64,000 bases of DNA from Amycolatopsis sp. DSM 110486 (GCF_019468465.1 NZ_CP080519.1:8301001-8365000), one strand, 5' to 3'; shown: positions 55,316 through 64,000, counted from the stretch's first letter. Program-made: numbers and translations. Notes: a model not told the origin generated them from the sequence alone.

Positions 55316-56278
55316 TCACAGCCAGCCTCGCCGCGTGGCTTCCATCGCGATCTGGAACCGGGTGCGCGCGCCGACGCGGTGCATCAGCTTTGTGACGTGC
55401 CGCTGCACCGTGCGCTCGCTCCAGCCCAGCGCGCGCCCGACCGCCTTGTCCGTCAGCCCGGACGCCAGCAGCATCAGCAGTTGCGCCTCGCCGGGCGGCA
55501 ACGCGTCCGAAGCGCCCGACTGGAACGGCACGCTCCGCGCCCACACCGCCTCGAACAACGCGATCAGCGCGTCCAGCAGCGGCGACGGGTGGATCACGTA
55601 CGAAGCTGTCAACGCCACGTCCCCGGGGCGCAGCAAGGGAATCATCGCGTACCGGTCGTCCGCGATCGCGAGCTTCATCGGCACCTCGCCGGCGATCCGG
55701 GCCTCCTCACCGTGGCGCACACCGACCGCGATGTCGTCGAGGACGCCGCTGAGTTCGAGCGCGCTCTTGTCGTATACGACGCGGTAGCGCACGCCCCGCT
55801 CCAGTAGCGCGAGCTCGATGTGGTTCGGCTCCTGGTGCCCGTTCGGCGCGGCATACGGCGGGCGATCGAACCCGCGCATCTGCACAAGGACCTCCTGCTG
55901 CACGCACGACCATCGCTCATTGACCTCGTCGCGCCCGGAGATCACCTCCACCAGCTCGCCCGGTTGCGCGAAGCGGGTGCTCGCACGGTAGGCGGCGGTC
56001 AACGTCGCGATGTGACGGCGCGTGTCGCGCAGCGCGGCTTCGCGTTCCTGCAGCACGGCCTCGATCGCGCTGTCCGGTGGCACCACGACGAACCGCGCCG
56101 GGCGCCCCGCCGAGCGCGTCGCCAGCCCGAGGTCCACGAGCCGCTGCACCGCCCGGCGCACGCTCGCCAGCGGGCGGTGGCAGTCTTCCGCCAGTTCGGC
56201 GGCCGTCGCCTGCGTCCGGTGGACGAGCACGTCGTAAACCGCCTCGTCGTCACCGCTGAGCCCGATCGCCTCGAGCAC
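55316..56278 (-). CDS. TrmB-like / LuxR-type transcriptional regulator
   Basis: 320 residues from GTG 56278, chosen for the strong Shine-Dalgarno GGGAGGAA six bases upstream. The N-terminal winged helix of TrmB type (SGDDEAVYDVLVHRTQATAA, LASVRRAVQRLVDLGLATR) is followed by a phospholipase-D-like sensor region (ERWSCVQQEVLVQMRGFDRP, VRYRVVYDKSALE). A C-terminal LuxR/GerE helix-turn-helix ends the protein (LLMLLASGLTDKAVGRALGW, SERTVQRHVTKLMHRVGART). Two DNA-binding domains are typical of this actinobacterial family, often divergent from the gene they control. Here that would be the subtilase, with 185 bp between starts. Confidence 0.88.
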   Translation of the reverse strand: MLEAIGLSGDDEAVYDVLVHRTQATAAELAEDCHRPLASVRRAVQRLVDLGLATRSAGRPARFVVVPPDSAIEAVLQEREAALRDTRRHIATLTAAYRASTRFAQPGELVEVISGRDEVNERWSCVQQEVLVQMRGFDRPPYAAPNGHQEPNHIELALLERGVRYRVVYDKSALELSGVLDDIAVGVRHGEEARIAGEVPMKLAIADDRYAMIPLLRPGDVALTASYVIHPSPLLDALIALFEAVWARSVPFQSGASDALPPGEAQLLMLLASGLTDKAVGRALGWSERTVQRHVTKLMHRVGARTRFQIAMEATRRGWL

Positions 56279-56463
56279 GTCGTTCCTCCCACTGGTCCGG
56301 ACCACGAAGGCTGTCGGAAACACGACAGCTGACCGGAACTGGCCACCCTGCGAGCTTGTCACGCCCCTGATCACTCCTGCACCGTTTTCCGGTGGCGGGC
56401 GCCCACCCCGACGCGCCCGCCACATCTCCCCTGCCAGAGATGACGGAGCGAAGGAGTCTCCCC

Positions 56464-59400
56464 ATGTCCCTGTCCGCCTTGCGGACGCGCGGGCAACGCC
56501 TGGTCCTCGCGGTGCTGGTCACCGCCGGGACGCTGGGCGCACTGCCCGCGGCACCGGCGTCGGCCGCCCCCACCGGGCCGGCCCACTCGCCGAAGATCGC
56601 CCAGGAACTGAGAACCCGGATGGCCGCGGCCCGGACGGGCCCGGGCACCCGGTTCGAAGCTGCCGTGGTCCTCAAGGACCGCACCGGGCTCACGCGCGCC
56701 GACGCACGCCGACAGCTCGCCGATTCGGCCGCCGCCATGCAGGCGCCGGTGGTGAACCTCGTCGACGCGCGCGGCGATCAGGTCGTGAACACCTTCTGGC
56801 TCAAGAACATGGTCCTCGTGCGCGCCACGCCGGCCACCCTCGACGCCGTCGCCGCGCTGCCACTGGTCGACCACGTGATCCCGAACTTCACCCTCACCAC
56901 GCCGACCGAGCCGCCGGTCAAGAAGGTCTCCGCTCGCCAGGCGGGCGAAACGGCGACGTGGGGCGTGCAGAAGATCGGCGCCGACCGCGTGCAACAGGAA
57001 CGCGGGCTCACCGGCAAGGGTGTGCGCGTGGCGATCCTCGACACCGGCATCGACGCCGAGCACCCCGACCTCGCGGGCAAGCTCGTGACCGACGACCCTG
57101 CCGATCCGGAGCACCCCGGTGGCTGGCTGGAGTTCGGTGAGGACGGCACGCCCGTGCACTCCACGCCGCACGACAGCGCCTACCACGGCACCCACGTCGC
57201 CGGCACCATCGCCGGCGGCGCCGCGTCCGGCGAGCAGATCGGTGTCGCGCCCGGCGCGGATCTGATGGCAGGCCTCGTGATCCCCGGCGGGTCCGGCACG
57301 CTCGCGCAGGTCGTCGCCGGCATGCAGTGGGCGATCGCGCCGTACGACGCCGACGGCAGGCCCGCCGGTAAGCCGGCCGACGTCGTCAGCATGTCCCTCG
57401 GCGAAGAGGGCTACGCCGAGGAGATGGTGGAGCCCGCGCGCAACATCTACCTCGCCGGCGCGTTCCCGGCCTTCGCCATCGGCAACGACTGCGTGCCCGG
57501 CGGCTCGGCCAGTCCGGGCAACATCTACGAGTCGGTGGGTGTCGGCGCGACCGACGCCGACGACAACGTGCCCGATTTCTCCTGCGGCGGTGTCGTCCAC
57601 AAGACGGACTGGCAGAGCGCGCCGGAGTCCTGGCCCGCCAGCTACGTCGTGCCCGACCTGTCCGCGCCCGGTCTCGACGTGACGTCGAGCCTGCCCGGCG
57701 GCGAGTACGGCAGCCTGAGCGGCACGTCGATGGCCACGCCACACGTCTCGGGCACGGTCGCGCTGATGCGGCAGGTGAACCCCGGCCTCAGCGTGGACGA
57801 AACCCTCGACATCCTCGACGGCACGGCATTCTCCGACGACCGCTACGGCGCACTTCCCAACACCCGCTACGGTGCGGGCCGGATCGACGCGTACGCGGCC
57901 GTCGCCGAAGCGTCGCTTACCAGCGGCGTCAGCGGCACAGTGACGGCCGACGGGACGCGGGCGCCCCTGTCCGGCACCACGATCACGGTCACCTCGACCG
58001 GCCGCAAGGCGACGACCGACGCAGCGGGGCACTTCACGCTCCGCCTGCCGGCCGGCCGCTACGACCTCGCGCTGTCCCGCTTCGGTTACCGCGACCAGCA
58101 CGTGAGCGCCACCGTCGTGGACGACGCGATCGCCGACCTGAAGATCACGCTCCAGCCGACCCCGCGCGGCACGATCACCGGCCGCGTGACCTTCGGCCCG
58201 ACGCGTTCGGCGGTGCCCGGTGCCACCGTCCGCGTGCTCGGTGTCCCGGATGAGCTCACCGCGGTGTCCGACCGCAACGGCCGCTACACCGTGCCGAACG
58301 TCCCCGAGGGCACCTACGAGGTGTCCGCGTCCGCGCCCGGCATCTCGGCCACCGAGCCTCGGCAAGTCGGTGTCACGGGCAAGAAGTCCCACGCCGGCAC
58401 GGACTTCGCGTTGCCTCGCCCGGCCGCGACCCAGCGGGTCTCGTTGACCGGGACCGGACAGGAGGTCCACGCGGACGCGTTCTGGCCCGCGCTCAGCGGC
58501 GACGGCGGCGTGATCGCCTTCGGCGACCTGGCGCCTGACCTCGTGCCGGGAGACACCAACGAGGACGTCGACGTCTTCGCGCGGGACGCCCGCACCGGGA
58601 TCGTCGAGCGGATGTCGGTCGCCTCCGACGGTACGGGCGCGAACGCGTGGGCCATCAGCCCCACCGTCAGCCCCGACGGCCGGTACGTCGGTTTCCTCAG
58701 CGGCGCCACGAACCTCGTGCCGGGTGACACCAACGGTGTGCCCGACGCGTTCGTGCACGACCGCAAGACGGGCAAGACCGAGCGGGTCTCCGTCGGCACC
58801 GGCGGGGAGCAGGCGAACCAGTCGTCGAGCCAGCCGGCCATGACCTCGGACGACCGCTACGCCGTGTTCCTCAGCACCGCCACCAACCTGGTTCCCGGGG
58901 ACACCAACGGCCGCCAGGACGTGTTCCTGCGCGACCGCGTCAGCGGCCGCACCGAGCTGGTGTCGGCCGGCGCGGGTGGCGTGTCGGCGGACGGTGATTC
59001 GCTCGAGCCGAGTGTCAGCGCCGACGGCCGGTTCGTGGCGTTCGAAAGCGGCGCGGAGAACCTCGTGCCCGGCACCGCGAACACCCACCGCGACGTGTTC
59101 GTGCGCGACCGGCGCGCCGGGACCACGGAGATGATCCCGGCGCCCGGCGGAGCCGAGGCCACGCAGCCGTCGATCAGTGCCGACGGCCGCAAGGTCGCGT
59201 ATGCGATCAGCGGCACCGAAGAGGGTTTCCAGGTGTACGTCTACGACCGGCAGACGCACACCAACACTCTCGTGACGCAGGCGTTGGGCGCGGCCGGCGG
59301 GGCGAACGCTTACACGGCCACCCCGCGGATCAGCGCGAACGGCGCGTTCGTGGCGTTCTTCAGCTTCGCCACCAACCTCGTCGCCGGCGACGACGCCTTC

Positions 59401-59871
59401 TCCGACGTCTACGTGCGCGATCTGCACGCCGGGACGACCGAGAAGATCTCCGGCGGCCCGCACAGCGAATTGGGTGACGCATACAGCGACTTCCCGTCGA
59501 TCAGCACCGACGGCAAGTACGTCGCCTTCGAAAGCGCAGCGACGAACCTCGTCGCCGGGGATACGAACGGCTACTCCGACGTGTTCGTCCACGACCGCAC
59601 CCCGGGCCCCGAACCGCGCTTCGCCGTGTCGGACCTCGCGGCCGATTCCCACGGCCACCCGCGGATCACGGCCGCGGTGAAGAACGTCGGCGAGCGCTCC
59701 GGCTCGTATACGGGCGTGCTCTGGCTCGACGGCACGGTCGCCGGCGAGCAGACGGTGTCCCTCGGCACCGACCGGACGGCGCGGCTGTCGTTCGACCTGC
59801 GGAACCTGACGAGCGGACCGCACATCGCCCGTCTCGGCGGTCTCACGGTGTCGTTCACCGCGGGCCGCTAG
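56464..59871 (+). CDS. Secreted subtilisin-family (S8) protease with propeller and CARDB domains
   Basis: 1,135 residues from ATG 56464 (Shine-Dalgarno GAAGGAG eight bases upstream). A signal peptide (LVLAVLVTAGTLGALPAAPA) and an inhibitor-type propeptide (~45-150) come first. The S8 domain (~160-455) holds the triad Asp193 (ILDTGID), His241 (YHGTHVAG) and Ser422 (SGTSMATPH). Two carboxypeptidase-regulatory-like beta domains (~486-563, ~569-653) follow, then a TolB/WD40-like beta-propeller (~656-1049) with repeats such as FLSGATNLVPGDTNGVPDAF, and a C-terminal CARDB-like domain (AAVKNVGERSGSYTGVLWLD). It probably degrades extracellular protein. Regulation by the divergent TrmB/LuxR-like gene is inferred. 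Confidence 0.9.
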   Translation: MSLSALRTRGQRLVLAVLVTAGTLGALPAAPASAAPTGPAHSPKIAQELRTRMAAARTGPGTRFEAAVVLKDRTGLTRADARRQLADSAAAMQAPVVNLVDARGDQVVNTFWLKNMVLVRATPATLDAVAALPLVDHVIPNFTLTTPTEPPVKKVSARQAGETATWGVQKIGADRVQQERGLTGKGVRVAILDTGIDAEHPDLAGKLVTDDPADPEHPGGWLEFGEDGTPVHSTPHDSAYHGTHVAGTIAGGAASGEQIGVAPGADLMAGLVIPGGSGTLAQVVAGMQWAIAPYDADGRPAGKPADVVSMSLGEEGYAEEMVEPARNIYLAGAFPAFAIGNDCVPGGSASPGNIYESVGVGATDADDNVPDFSCGGVVHKTDWQSAPESWPASYVVPDLSAPGLDVTSSLPGGEYGSLSGTSMATPHVSGTVALMRQVNPGLSVDETLDILDGTAFSDDRYGALPNTRYGAGRIDAYAAVAEASLTSGVSGTVTADGTRAPLSGTTITVTSTGRKATTDAAGHFTLRLPAGRYDLALSRFGYRDQHVSATVVDDAIADLKITLQPTPRGTITGRVTFGPTRSAVPGATVRVLGVPDELTAVSDRNGRYTVPNVPEGTYEVSASAPGISATEPRQVGVTGKKSHAGTDFALPRPAATQRVSLTGTGQEVHADAFWPALSGDGGVIAFGDLAPDLVPGDTNEDVDVFARDARTGIVERMSVASDGTGANAWAISPTVSPDGRYVGFLSGATNLVPGDTNGVPDAFVHDRKTGKTERVSVGTGGEQANQSSSQPAMTSDDRYAVFLSTATNLVPGDTNGRQDVFLRDRVSGRTELVSAGAGGVSADGDSLEPSVSADGRFVAFESGAENLVPGTANTHRDVFVRDRRAGTTEMIPAPGGAEATQPSISADGRKVAYAISGTEEGFQVYVYDRQTHTNTLVTQALGAAGGANAYTATPRISANGAFVAFFSFATNLVAGDDAFSDVYVRDLHAGTTEKISGGPHSELGDAYSDFPSISTDGKYVAFESAATNLVAGDTNGYSDVFVHDRTPGPEPRFAVSDLAADSHGHPRITAAVKNVGERSGSYTGVLWLDGTVAGEQTVSLGTDRTARLSFDLRNLTSGPHIARLGGLTVSFTAGR

Positions 59872-59873
59872 TC

Positions 59874-59909
59874 CCGGGCCGGGAGGGCGGCGCAGCCCTC
59901 CCGGCCCGG
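59874..59909 (+). terminator. Strong terminator hairpin after the subtilase
   Basis: CCGGGCCGGGAGGG (59874-59887) pairs perfectly with CCCTCCCGGCCCGG (59896-59909) around an 8-base loop, followed by TTCTTCC. It begins 3 bp past the stop codon. Confidence 0.8.
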
Positions 59910-59959
59910 TTCTTCCGGCGTGACCAGCTCTGGAGTTGCGGGTCCATTTTTTGGCCGAG

Positions 59960-60290
59960 CACGGTGGGGTCATGCCGCGCCAACCGGCTCGCGCTCGGGA
60001 CCATGAACTTCGGCACGGCGGGGTTCCACGCCCCAACGGGCAGGACCGCAGACGAAGCCCGGCCGATCTTCCGGCGTTACGTCGAGGCCCGCGGCAACTT
60101 CCTCGACCCCGGGCGGAGATCCGCGCCGATCTCGACCGCGTCAGTGCGGCACACCCGGTCGGCGTCCACCGCATGTTCACGCCGGAGTACCAGTCGTGGC
60201 TGGTCAGCACCGGCCCGAAGTCGGCGACAAGCCGGCCGGCTACGCGCCCGCCGTGCGCAACTGGGCGGCCGAGAAGACCGCTTGATCAGG
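59960..60290 (+). pseudogene. Aldo/keto reductase N-terminal relic and an unidentified scrap
   Basis: RLALGTMNFGTAGFHAPTGR, DEARPIFRRYVEARGNFLDP matches the first strand and helix of aldo/keto reductases, where the catalytic region would follow. From about 60115 a different fragment appears (EIRADLDRVSAAHPVGVHRM, FTPEYQSWLVST) that I cannot place. Confidence 0.5.
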
Positions 60291-60291
60291 C

Positions 60292-60650
60292 CTTCTCGTA
60301 CACCACCCGACCGTCCACAACGGTCAGGTCGACGCCGATGTCCTTGATGGCACCTGGATCCACCGACAGCGGGTCGGTGTCGAGCACGACGACGTCGGCC
60401 AGCTTGCCACGGCCGATCGTGCCGAGGTGTGCTCGGCGAACTGCGTGGTGGCACTGCCGAGCGTGTAGAGGTGCAGGGCCTCGCGCGCGGTGATCGCGCT
60501 GCTTCTCGCAACGACACGGTGGGCCGGTCGAACGCAGAGTTGAACTGGTGCAGGTGGCTGTCGATCAGACCGGGCACGACTGCCGTCGTGCGAGCAACGT
60601 CCCAGAACTCGCGGGGCGCGACCTTGTCGGTCGGGGGAGTACGTAAGGTC
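60292..60650 (-). pseudogene. Amidohydrolase relic with internal deletion
   Basis: The N-terminal part near 60640-60560 reads ARTTAVVPGLIDSHLHQFNS, with the metal-binding HLH. The C-terminal part near 60490-60292 reads ITAREALHLYTLGSATTQFA and then, in another frame, GKLADVVVLDTDPLSVDPGA, DLTVVDGRVVYEKA. The ~300 residues between them are missing and the pieces are out of frame. Confidence 0.6.
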
Positions 60651-60655
60651 GTGGC

Positions 60656-61039
60656 GTGCGATCTCATCGACGTATCGAGAACCCTCCTGCGTTGGTGCAC
60701 GATGTGGTCGTCGAGACGTTGGAGCGAGCGCTCCGGTGCCGGGTGTTTGAGCCCGAGGCGGCGAGTGTGTTGGTCGGAATCGCGTCGAACGACGACGAGC
60801 AGACGTTCGTCGAGCGCTGGTGTGTTGAGGTCGGGACGCGGGCCGTGTCGGGCAGCCCTTTGCTCGGGCTGGCCGGCCTGTGCCTGGGACATACCGCGCG
60901 GCGGTTCGGTTGTCTCAGCGATGAGGCCGTGGCGCTGGCAGCGTCGTTGGCGGCGCGCGCTGAGGCGGACCCTACAGACGTGGACGGGCGGGCAATCGAC
61001 GGCTTTGATGACGTCCGCAGCTTCTTGCACCGTTGGTGA
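60656..61039 (+). CDS. Small helical protein, possible immunity protein
   Basis: 127 residues from a GTG start. The sequence (HDVVVETLERALRCRVFEPE, RWCVEVGTRAVSGSPLLGLA, LCLGHTARRFG, DGRAIDGFDDVRSFLH) resembles short HEAT-like proteins often found as orphan immunity genes in actinobacteria. No named family can be confirmed. Codon bias is normal for the region. Confidence 0.5.
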   Translation: MRSHRRIENPPALVHDVVVETLERALRCRVFEPEAASVLVGIASNDDEQTFVERWCVEVGTRAVSGSPLLGLAGLCLGHTARRFGCLSDEAVALAASLAARAEADPTDVDGRAIDGFDDVRSFLHRW

Positions 61040-61188
61040 CTCGGGCAGCGCGGCATCTCCGAGGTCGACTTCCAGGCGGCCGTCGATCAGGTGGAGGGCC
61101 GAGGCCATCATCCGGGTTCGCATACGACATCCGTGCGACATCGCTCGTGCGGCTAGAGCAATTGTCAAGAGTTGTGGGTGAACCGAGT

Positions 61189-61656
61189 TCAGCGCTGACT
61201 CTGGCGTTTGAGGCTGACCGTGGCACTGTTGCGGATCCGCTTGGTGCGGCCGCCTTCGGCGAGGATCTCGACGGCGGCGGTGCTCGACTCGGCGGCGGCC
61301 TTGAGTTGGAGCCAGTCCGACGCTGTGAGCAGGTCGCCAGGGCGCCAGGACAGGTTGAGCGTGATGGCGCGCAAGAGCGACCACTCATGCAGGCGTCGCG
61401 TTAGGAAGGGATGGCCGATCGCGGCCTGCGCCATCGCCTTGGACCACTCGACGTAGGCAGGGTCGAGATGGAGGTCAGCGGCTCGGCGGTCCAGGTGTCG
61501 CACCACGGCGGACTGAGCCATCGTCTGGTCCGGATCACTGAGGACGTGGCTGATCAAGTCGATCTCGTCCGCTTCAGCGATCTGCTGCAGCTGATCGAGG
61601 TATGCCGCGAAGCGGGCGTGCTCGTTCGGCTCCTGCACGGTGTCGTGGGCGTTCAT
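61189..61656 (-). CDS. Hypothetical protein, coupled to an upstream fragment
   Basis: 155 residues, mostly helical (ARFAAYLDQLQQIAEADEID, VEWSKAMAQAAIGHPFLTRR, WLQLKAAAESSTAAVEILAE), with a basic C-terminus (GRTKRIRNSATVSLKR). Its ATG overlaps the stop of the partial gene at 61653 by 4 bp, so the two were cotranslated. No family is recognised. Confidence 0.5.
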   Translation of the reverse strand: MNAHDTVQEPNEHARFAAYLDQLQQIAEADEIDLISHVLSDPDQTMAQSAVVRHLDRRAADLHLDPAYVEWSKAMAQAAIGHPFLTRRLHEWSLLRAITLNLSWRPGDLLTASDWLQLKAAAESSTAAVEILAEGGRTKRIRNSATVSLKRQSQR

Positions 61657-61830
61657 GCGGCCTGCTCCTGCCGCTCGACCAGGACACCGTTCTCGAACTC
61701 CTCGGTGCCGTCGCCGGCGAAGACGTCGAGGATGCCCGTGGCCATCATGTGCAGCACGAGGTGCTGGAAGTTCTGGTCGCGGCGGTGGTTCGCGGCGGAC
61801 GTGTCGTCGAGGCCGCCGCTGTCGTGGCGG
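61653..61830 (-). pseudogene. C-terminal fragment of an unknown gene
   Basis: One frame reads ILARHDSGGLDDTSAANHRR, DQNFQHLVLHMMATGILDVF, GTEEFENGVLVERQEQAA and ends in the ATGA overlap with the next gene. No start is visible in frame. It lies directly downstream of the Imm32-like gene. Confidence 0.4.
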
Positions 61831-61842
61831 GCGAGAATTGGT

Positions 61843-62232
61843 TCACTGGGCCGGCATACCTCCGTGTGGGCTGTTGATCACCAAGGGCAGGGATCCCTCG
61901 GCAAGGTAGTAGTGCCCGGGGAAGTAGTCGACGTGAAGGTGGCCGCCGTCCTCGGCGGTGGCCATGGCATGCACGTTTTCGGACAGGACGGCCCTGGACT
62001 CGGCGTCGCCGCTGATCACAATTATCTGCGTCTGGCCATCGAGGCGGATGTGGACGCCGGAGACGGGTGTGTTCCTGACTTCGATTCCCGCCAGCGTGTG
62101 GTTCTGGGGTGACGTGGGCGCCGTGCTGATGAAGCCGGCCCCTTCGGCTATCAGGCTTGCCAAGTGCGCCAGTTCTTTCTCGGTCGCGGTGATGTCCACT
62201 TCTCCGTACACGGGGTCTGACGTGAGTCTCAC
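61843..62232 (-). CDS. Imm32-like immunity protein
   Basis: 129 residues from GTG 62232, chosen for the ribosome-binding site AGGAAGGAAA nine bases upstream. The beta-rich sequence (EKELAHLASLIAEGAG, VSGVHIRLDGQTQIIVISGD, HLHVDYFPGHYYLAEGSLPL) matches what I know of Imm32-type immunity proteins, especially the HLHVDYFPGHYYLAEGS motif. Its cognate toxin is not nearby, so it is an orphan immunity gene. Confidence 0.6.
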   Translation of the reverse strand: MRLTSDPVYGEVDITATEKELAHLASLIAEGAGFISTAPTSPQNHTLAGIEVRNTPVSGVHIRLDGQTQIIVISGDAESRAVLSENVHAMATAEDGGHLHVDYFPGHYYLAEGSLPLVINSPHGGMPAQ

Positions 62233-62908
62233 GTTCGGCGTTTCCTTCCTGGACAGGCCATTCCTCGGGGCAAACACACTGGCCCCGCAGCGTCAGCATG
62301 TCCTTCGTGCTCAGCGGAACACCGAGCAGGTGCCGGACCGATGTAAGGTCTCACCGCCGACGACATGTTGATCTTCTCCGAACTGGGCGAGTCTGAGCTG
62401 TCTCACGGCGATGTCACCGTGATCAGTCTCAGTTGTCGTGTCACTTCCTTCGGTGCGAGGCCGGCCCACTGGGCTGCTGAGCCCCTGCGGGCCGGCTGTT
62501 CAGCGCTCGCTGTTGACCGCGCCACCGGCCGCGTCGGGCTGGACGCTCTGGTCGGAGTCGGGTGCACCGTGTTCGGTGGTGGTTTCCCGTGGTCACCGTT
62601 GAGGCTGTCCGTGTCGGTGTCGCCTTTGCCGGCCAGTGGTCCCGCTGCGCACGTGCTGCCTGGGTGCTCATGGCTGCGGCGCAGCGCGGCGCCCGGCGCC
62701 CGATACGGCTGATAAAGGAATTCGCCAGCTAGGTCGGGGTAACGACCACCCGGACCTTCAACGGCCCCTTGGTGTCCACGGCGCAGTACACCGCGCGCGG
62801 CGGGCACGGGTAGCCGTGCGCGGCGATCACCAAGGCCACTTTGCCCGGCGCGACCGCCTGGTAGATCGCGGTCTTGCCGTACATTTCGGCCAGCCGGAGC
62901 ACCGACCA
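62233..62908. other. Gene-poor region
   Basis: Only a 49-residue minus-strand frame starting at ATG 62884 (MYGKTAIYQAVAPGKVALVI, AAHGYPCPPRAVYCAVDTKG, ending VVVTPT) looks coding; it is probably the tail of a lost gene. The rest shows no gene. Confidence 0.35.
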
Positions 62909-63047
62909 CCTCGATGCTTGAGGTGGATTCGGGTCAAGGGCGGAACGCAGCTACCCGGCGCCGATGACGAATCGAGAGCAGGTCTGCACCCGAATGGCCG
63001 CATTTGCGACCGACCTCCGCATGCAGTGGCAGCTCTCGTGATCAGGT
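62909..63047. repeat. Element-end-like repeat, copy 2
   Basis: Direct repeat of 39454-39592 (~85% identical). Here no recombinase lies beside it, so it is a solitary leftover of the same element family. Confidence 0.6.
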
Positions 63048-63125
63048 GGGGGTGTAAGTCCTCGCGACGGCCAGCTCTTCCGGCGCTGCCGGAGGACGAC
63101 GTGGAGCAAAGCGCACTATGGGAAC

Positions 63126-63434
63126 ATGGTGGCCGACGCTGCGGTGGCCACCGGGTTGGAGCGCTTGCGCGCTTCGCCTGTGGCCTGCTGGTTCGCCCAG
63201 AGCTTCACCGGCAGCTGCAGCCGGTGCGCGAAGCCAGTGCGTGCGGTCTTCAAGCACTATCTCCGAGATGAGGACGATCAGGGGGCCGAGTTCAACCGGG
63301 CGCCTCCCGTGCGAGGACGTGCCGCCGGCGTCTACGCCCACGTACGACTCCGCCTCCAGCGCCACGCCATCGACACCCTCGGCCCGGGCAAGGATGGCCC
63401 CAACGACCCCCCTACGGCAGTCGCAGTCCGCTGA
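63126..63434 (+). CDS. Hypothetical protein, possibly a truncated gene
   Basis: 102 residues with high GC3 (ADAAVATGLERLRASPVACW, KHYLRDEDDQGAEFN, AAGVYAHVRLRLQRHAIDTL). No ribosome-binding site precedes the ATG, so it may be the tail of a longer gene. No family is recognised. A hairpin follows 22 bp after the stop. Confidence 0.35.
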   Translation: MVADAAVATGLERLRASPVACWFAQSFTGSCSRCAKPVRAVFKHYLRDEDDQGAEFNRAPPVRGRAAGVYAHVRLRLQRHAIDTLGPGKDGPNDPPTAVAVR

Positions 63435-63456
63435 CGTTGCCGTCAAAGACCCTGCA

Positions 63457-63483
63457 GGCCCGCCGGAACAATTCCGGCGGGCC
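63457..63483. terminator. Hairpin between convergent genes
   Basis: GGCCCGCCGGAA (63457-63468), loop CAA, TTCCGGCGGGCC (63472-63483): a perfect 12-bp stem between the ends of the genes at 63126 (+) and 63522 (-). Confidence 0.7.
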
Positions 63484-63521
63484 CGCAGTTCGTCCTCAGG
63501 AAAATCAAATGCAAGCAGGGA

Positions 63522-63977
63522 TCAGTCGACCCATCCCTGAATGTTCGACCTTGACTCAATCGAGAAAAAGCTCTCGACATTCATTCTGGACGCGGTCTTT
63601 CTTTTGTACTCCTCCGACGCCAGGTAGAGCAGCCCCTCAGCCTACTGGCCAAACGGCGCGACGAAGCGTTCGAATCCGACGCCAGAACTCAGGATATCGC
63701 CGTACACTCTTTCGCCCGCCAAGATGCACGCGCATCGCGCATACAGGAAGTGGTCGCTCGTCTGCGGGAGTTTCAAACCATTGGCAAGCACCATCGGCAC
63801 CTCTGCCAGATCCCTCCTGTCGATCCGATAAAGCGACTCCCGCAGTCGCTCAACAAAGTGAGTCAAGGCATCGGGTGCCAGCGCGCTGAGCTCCGCAGAG
63901 ATCCGCTCCAGGGCAGAGTCGATCTCGCTCTCATCCTGGACGGAGCTTGAGCCGATGACCTTCCAGAAATCAGTCAC
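63522..63977 (-). pseudogene. DUF4240 protein with an in-frame amber codon
   Basis: The protein starts MTDFWKVIGSS, typical of DUF4240, with a good ribosome-binding site (AGGAGC) upstream. Helices such as ERISAELSALAPDALTHFVE and ERLRESLYRIDRRDLAEVPM follow. At 63642-63644 a TAG interrupts FVAPFGQ; beyond it the same frame continues with the expected family end (AEGLLYLASEEYKRKTASRM, FFSIESRSNIQGWVD) to a TGA at 63522. A one-base reversion would give a normal ~151-residue protein. The short product ends at 111 residues. DUF4240 genes often sit with toxin-immunity loci. Confidence 0.65.
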
Positions 63978-64000
63978 TTCGAGCTGCTCCTACCAGAGCC

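Noticed and set aside
56371..60210. A 1,279-codon open frame on the minus strand across the subtilase
   Set aside because: It mirrors a well-supported secreted protease on the plus strand; its translation is Arg/Gly/Val-rich with no domain, as expected for a GC-rich antisense shadow.

Overview
The window is very GC-rich DNA from an actinobacterium. Strong GC3 bias, many GTG starts, Tat signals of the RRRFL type, EACC1-type conflict proteins and actinobacterial secreted RHS proteins all fit. A member of the Pseudonocardiales (Amycolatopsis-like) is the best guess, but no rRNA or housekeeping marker is present to settle it. It looks like a chromosomal accessory region: intact conflict and secretion genes lie among insertion-sequence remnants and decayed genes.

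Layout. 1-0.7 kb: truncated IS5-family element. 0.8-5.2 kb: large serine recombinase (minus strand), the tail of an RHS-type toxin with an intein-like HINT domain and a barnase-like nuclease, then a barstar-like immunity gene, then IS and Crp/Fnr relics. 5.2-15 kb: second recombinase (fragment), a complete IS3 element, then an EACC1 gene, a caspase-SF1 helicase fusion, and an AIPR abortive-infection protein carrying a nuclease-like N-terminus and a DUF4357 C-terminus. 15-21.5 kb: third recombinase (decayed), then a tightly overlapping minus-strand operon of a NUDIX/NrtR-like protein, a nucleosidase and a four-TM membrane protein, with a palindromic operator at its head. 21.6-37.9 kb: fourth recombinase, then a secreted LamG protein, a 2,165-residue RHS toxin and a string of probable immunity genes broken up by an IS5 element. 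38-39.5 kb: fifth recombinase. 39.5-50.4 kb: mostly IS and gene relics (IS701, DNA ligase, FAD oxidoreductase, tautomerase, IS256, RHS) around a GNAT, an APH-like relic, a MerR regulator with a divergent amidohydrolase, and a Tat-exported metallophosphoesterase. 50.5-60 kb: more stable-looking sequence with a PhoD phosphatase, small membrane-protein genes, a TrmB/LuxR-type regulator and a large secreted subtilase. 60-64 kb: relics plus small immunity-like genes (Imm32-like, DUF4240).

The organising feature of the left 39 kb is the recombinase family. Five related genes or fragments all point left, and each is followed at its 3' side by a short motif (core CGGACACTCAATTACCCCAT). Between successive motifs lies one cargo each: toxin/immunity, caspase-helicase plus AIPR, NUDIX-nucleosidase-membrane operon, RHS toxin. 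This is what repeated insertion at one attachment sequence would leave. The two most promising systems are the EACC1-caspase-helicase(-AIPR) cluster and the NUDIX-nucleosidase-membrane operon. Both look like regulated cell-suicide or antiphage modules; their triggers and targets are inferred, not shown by the sequence.
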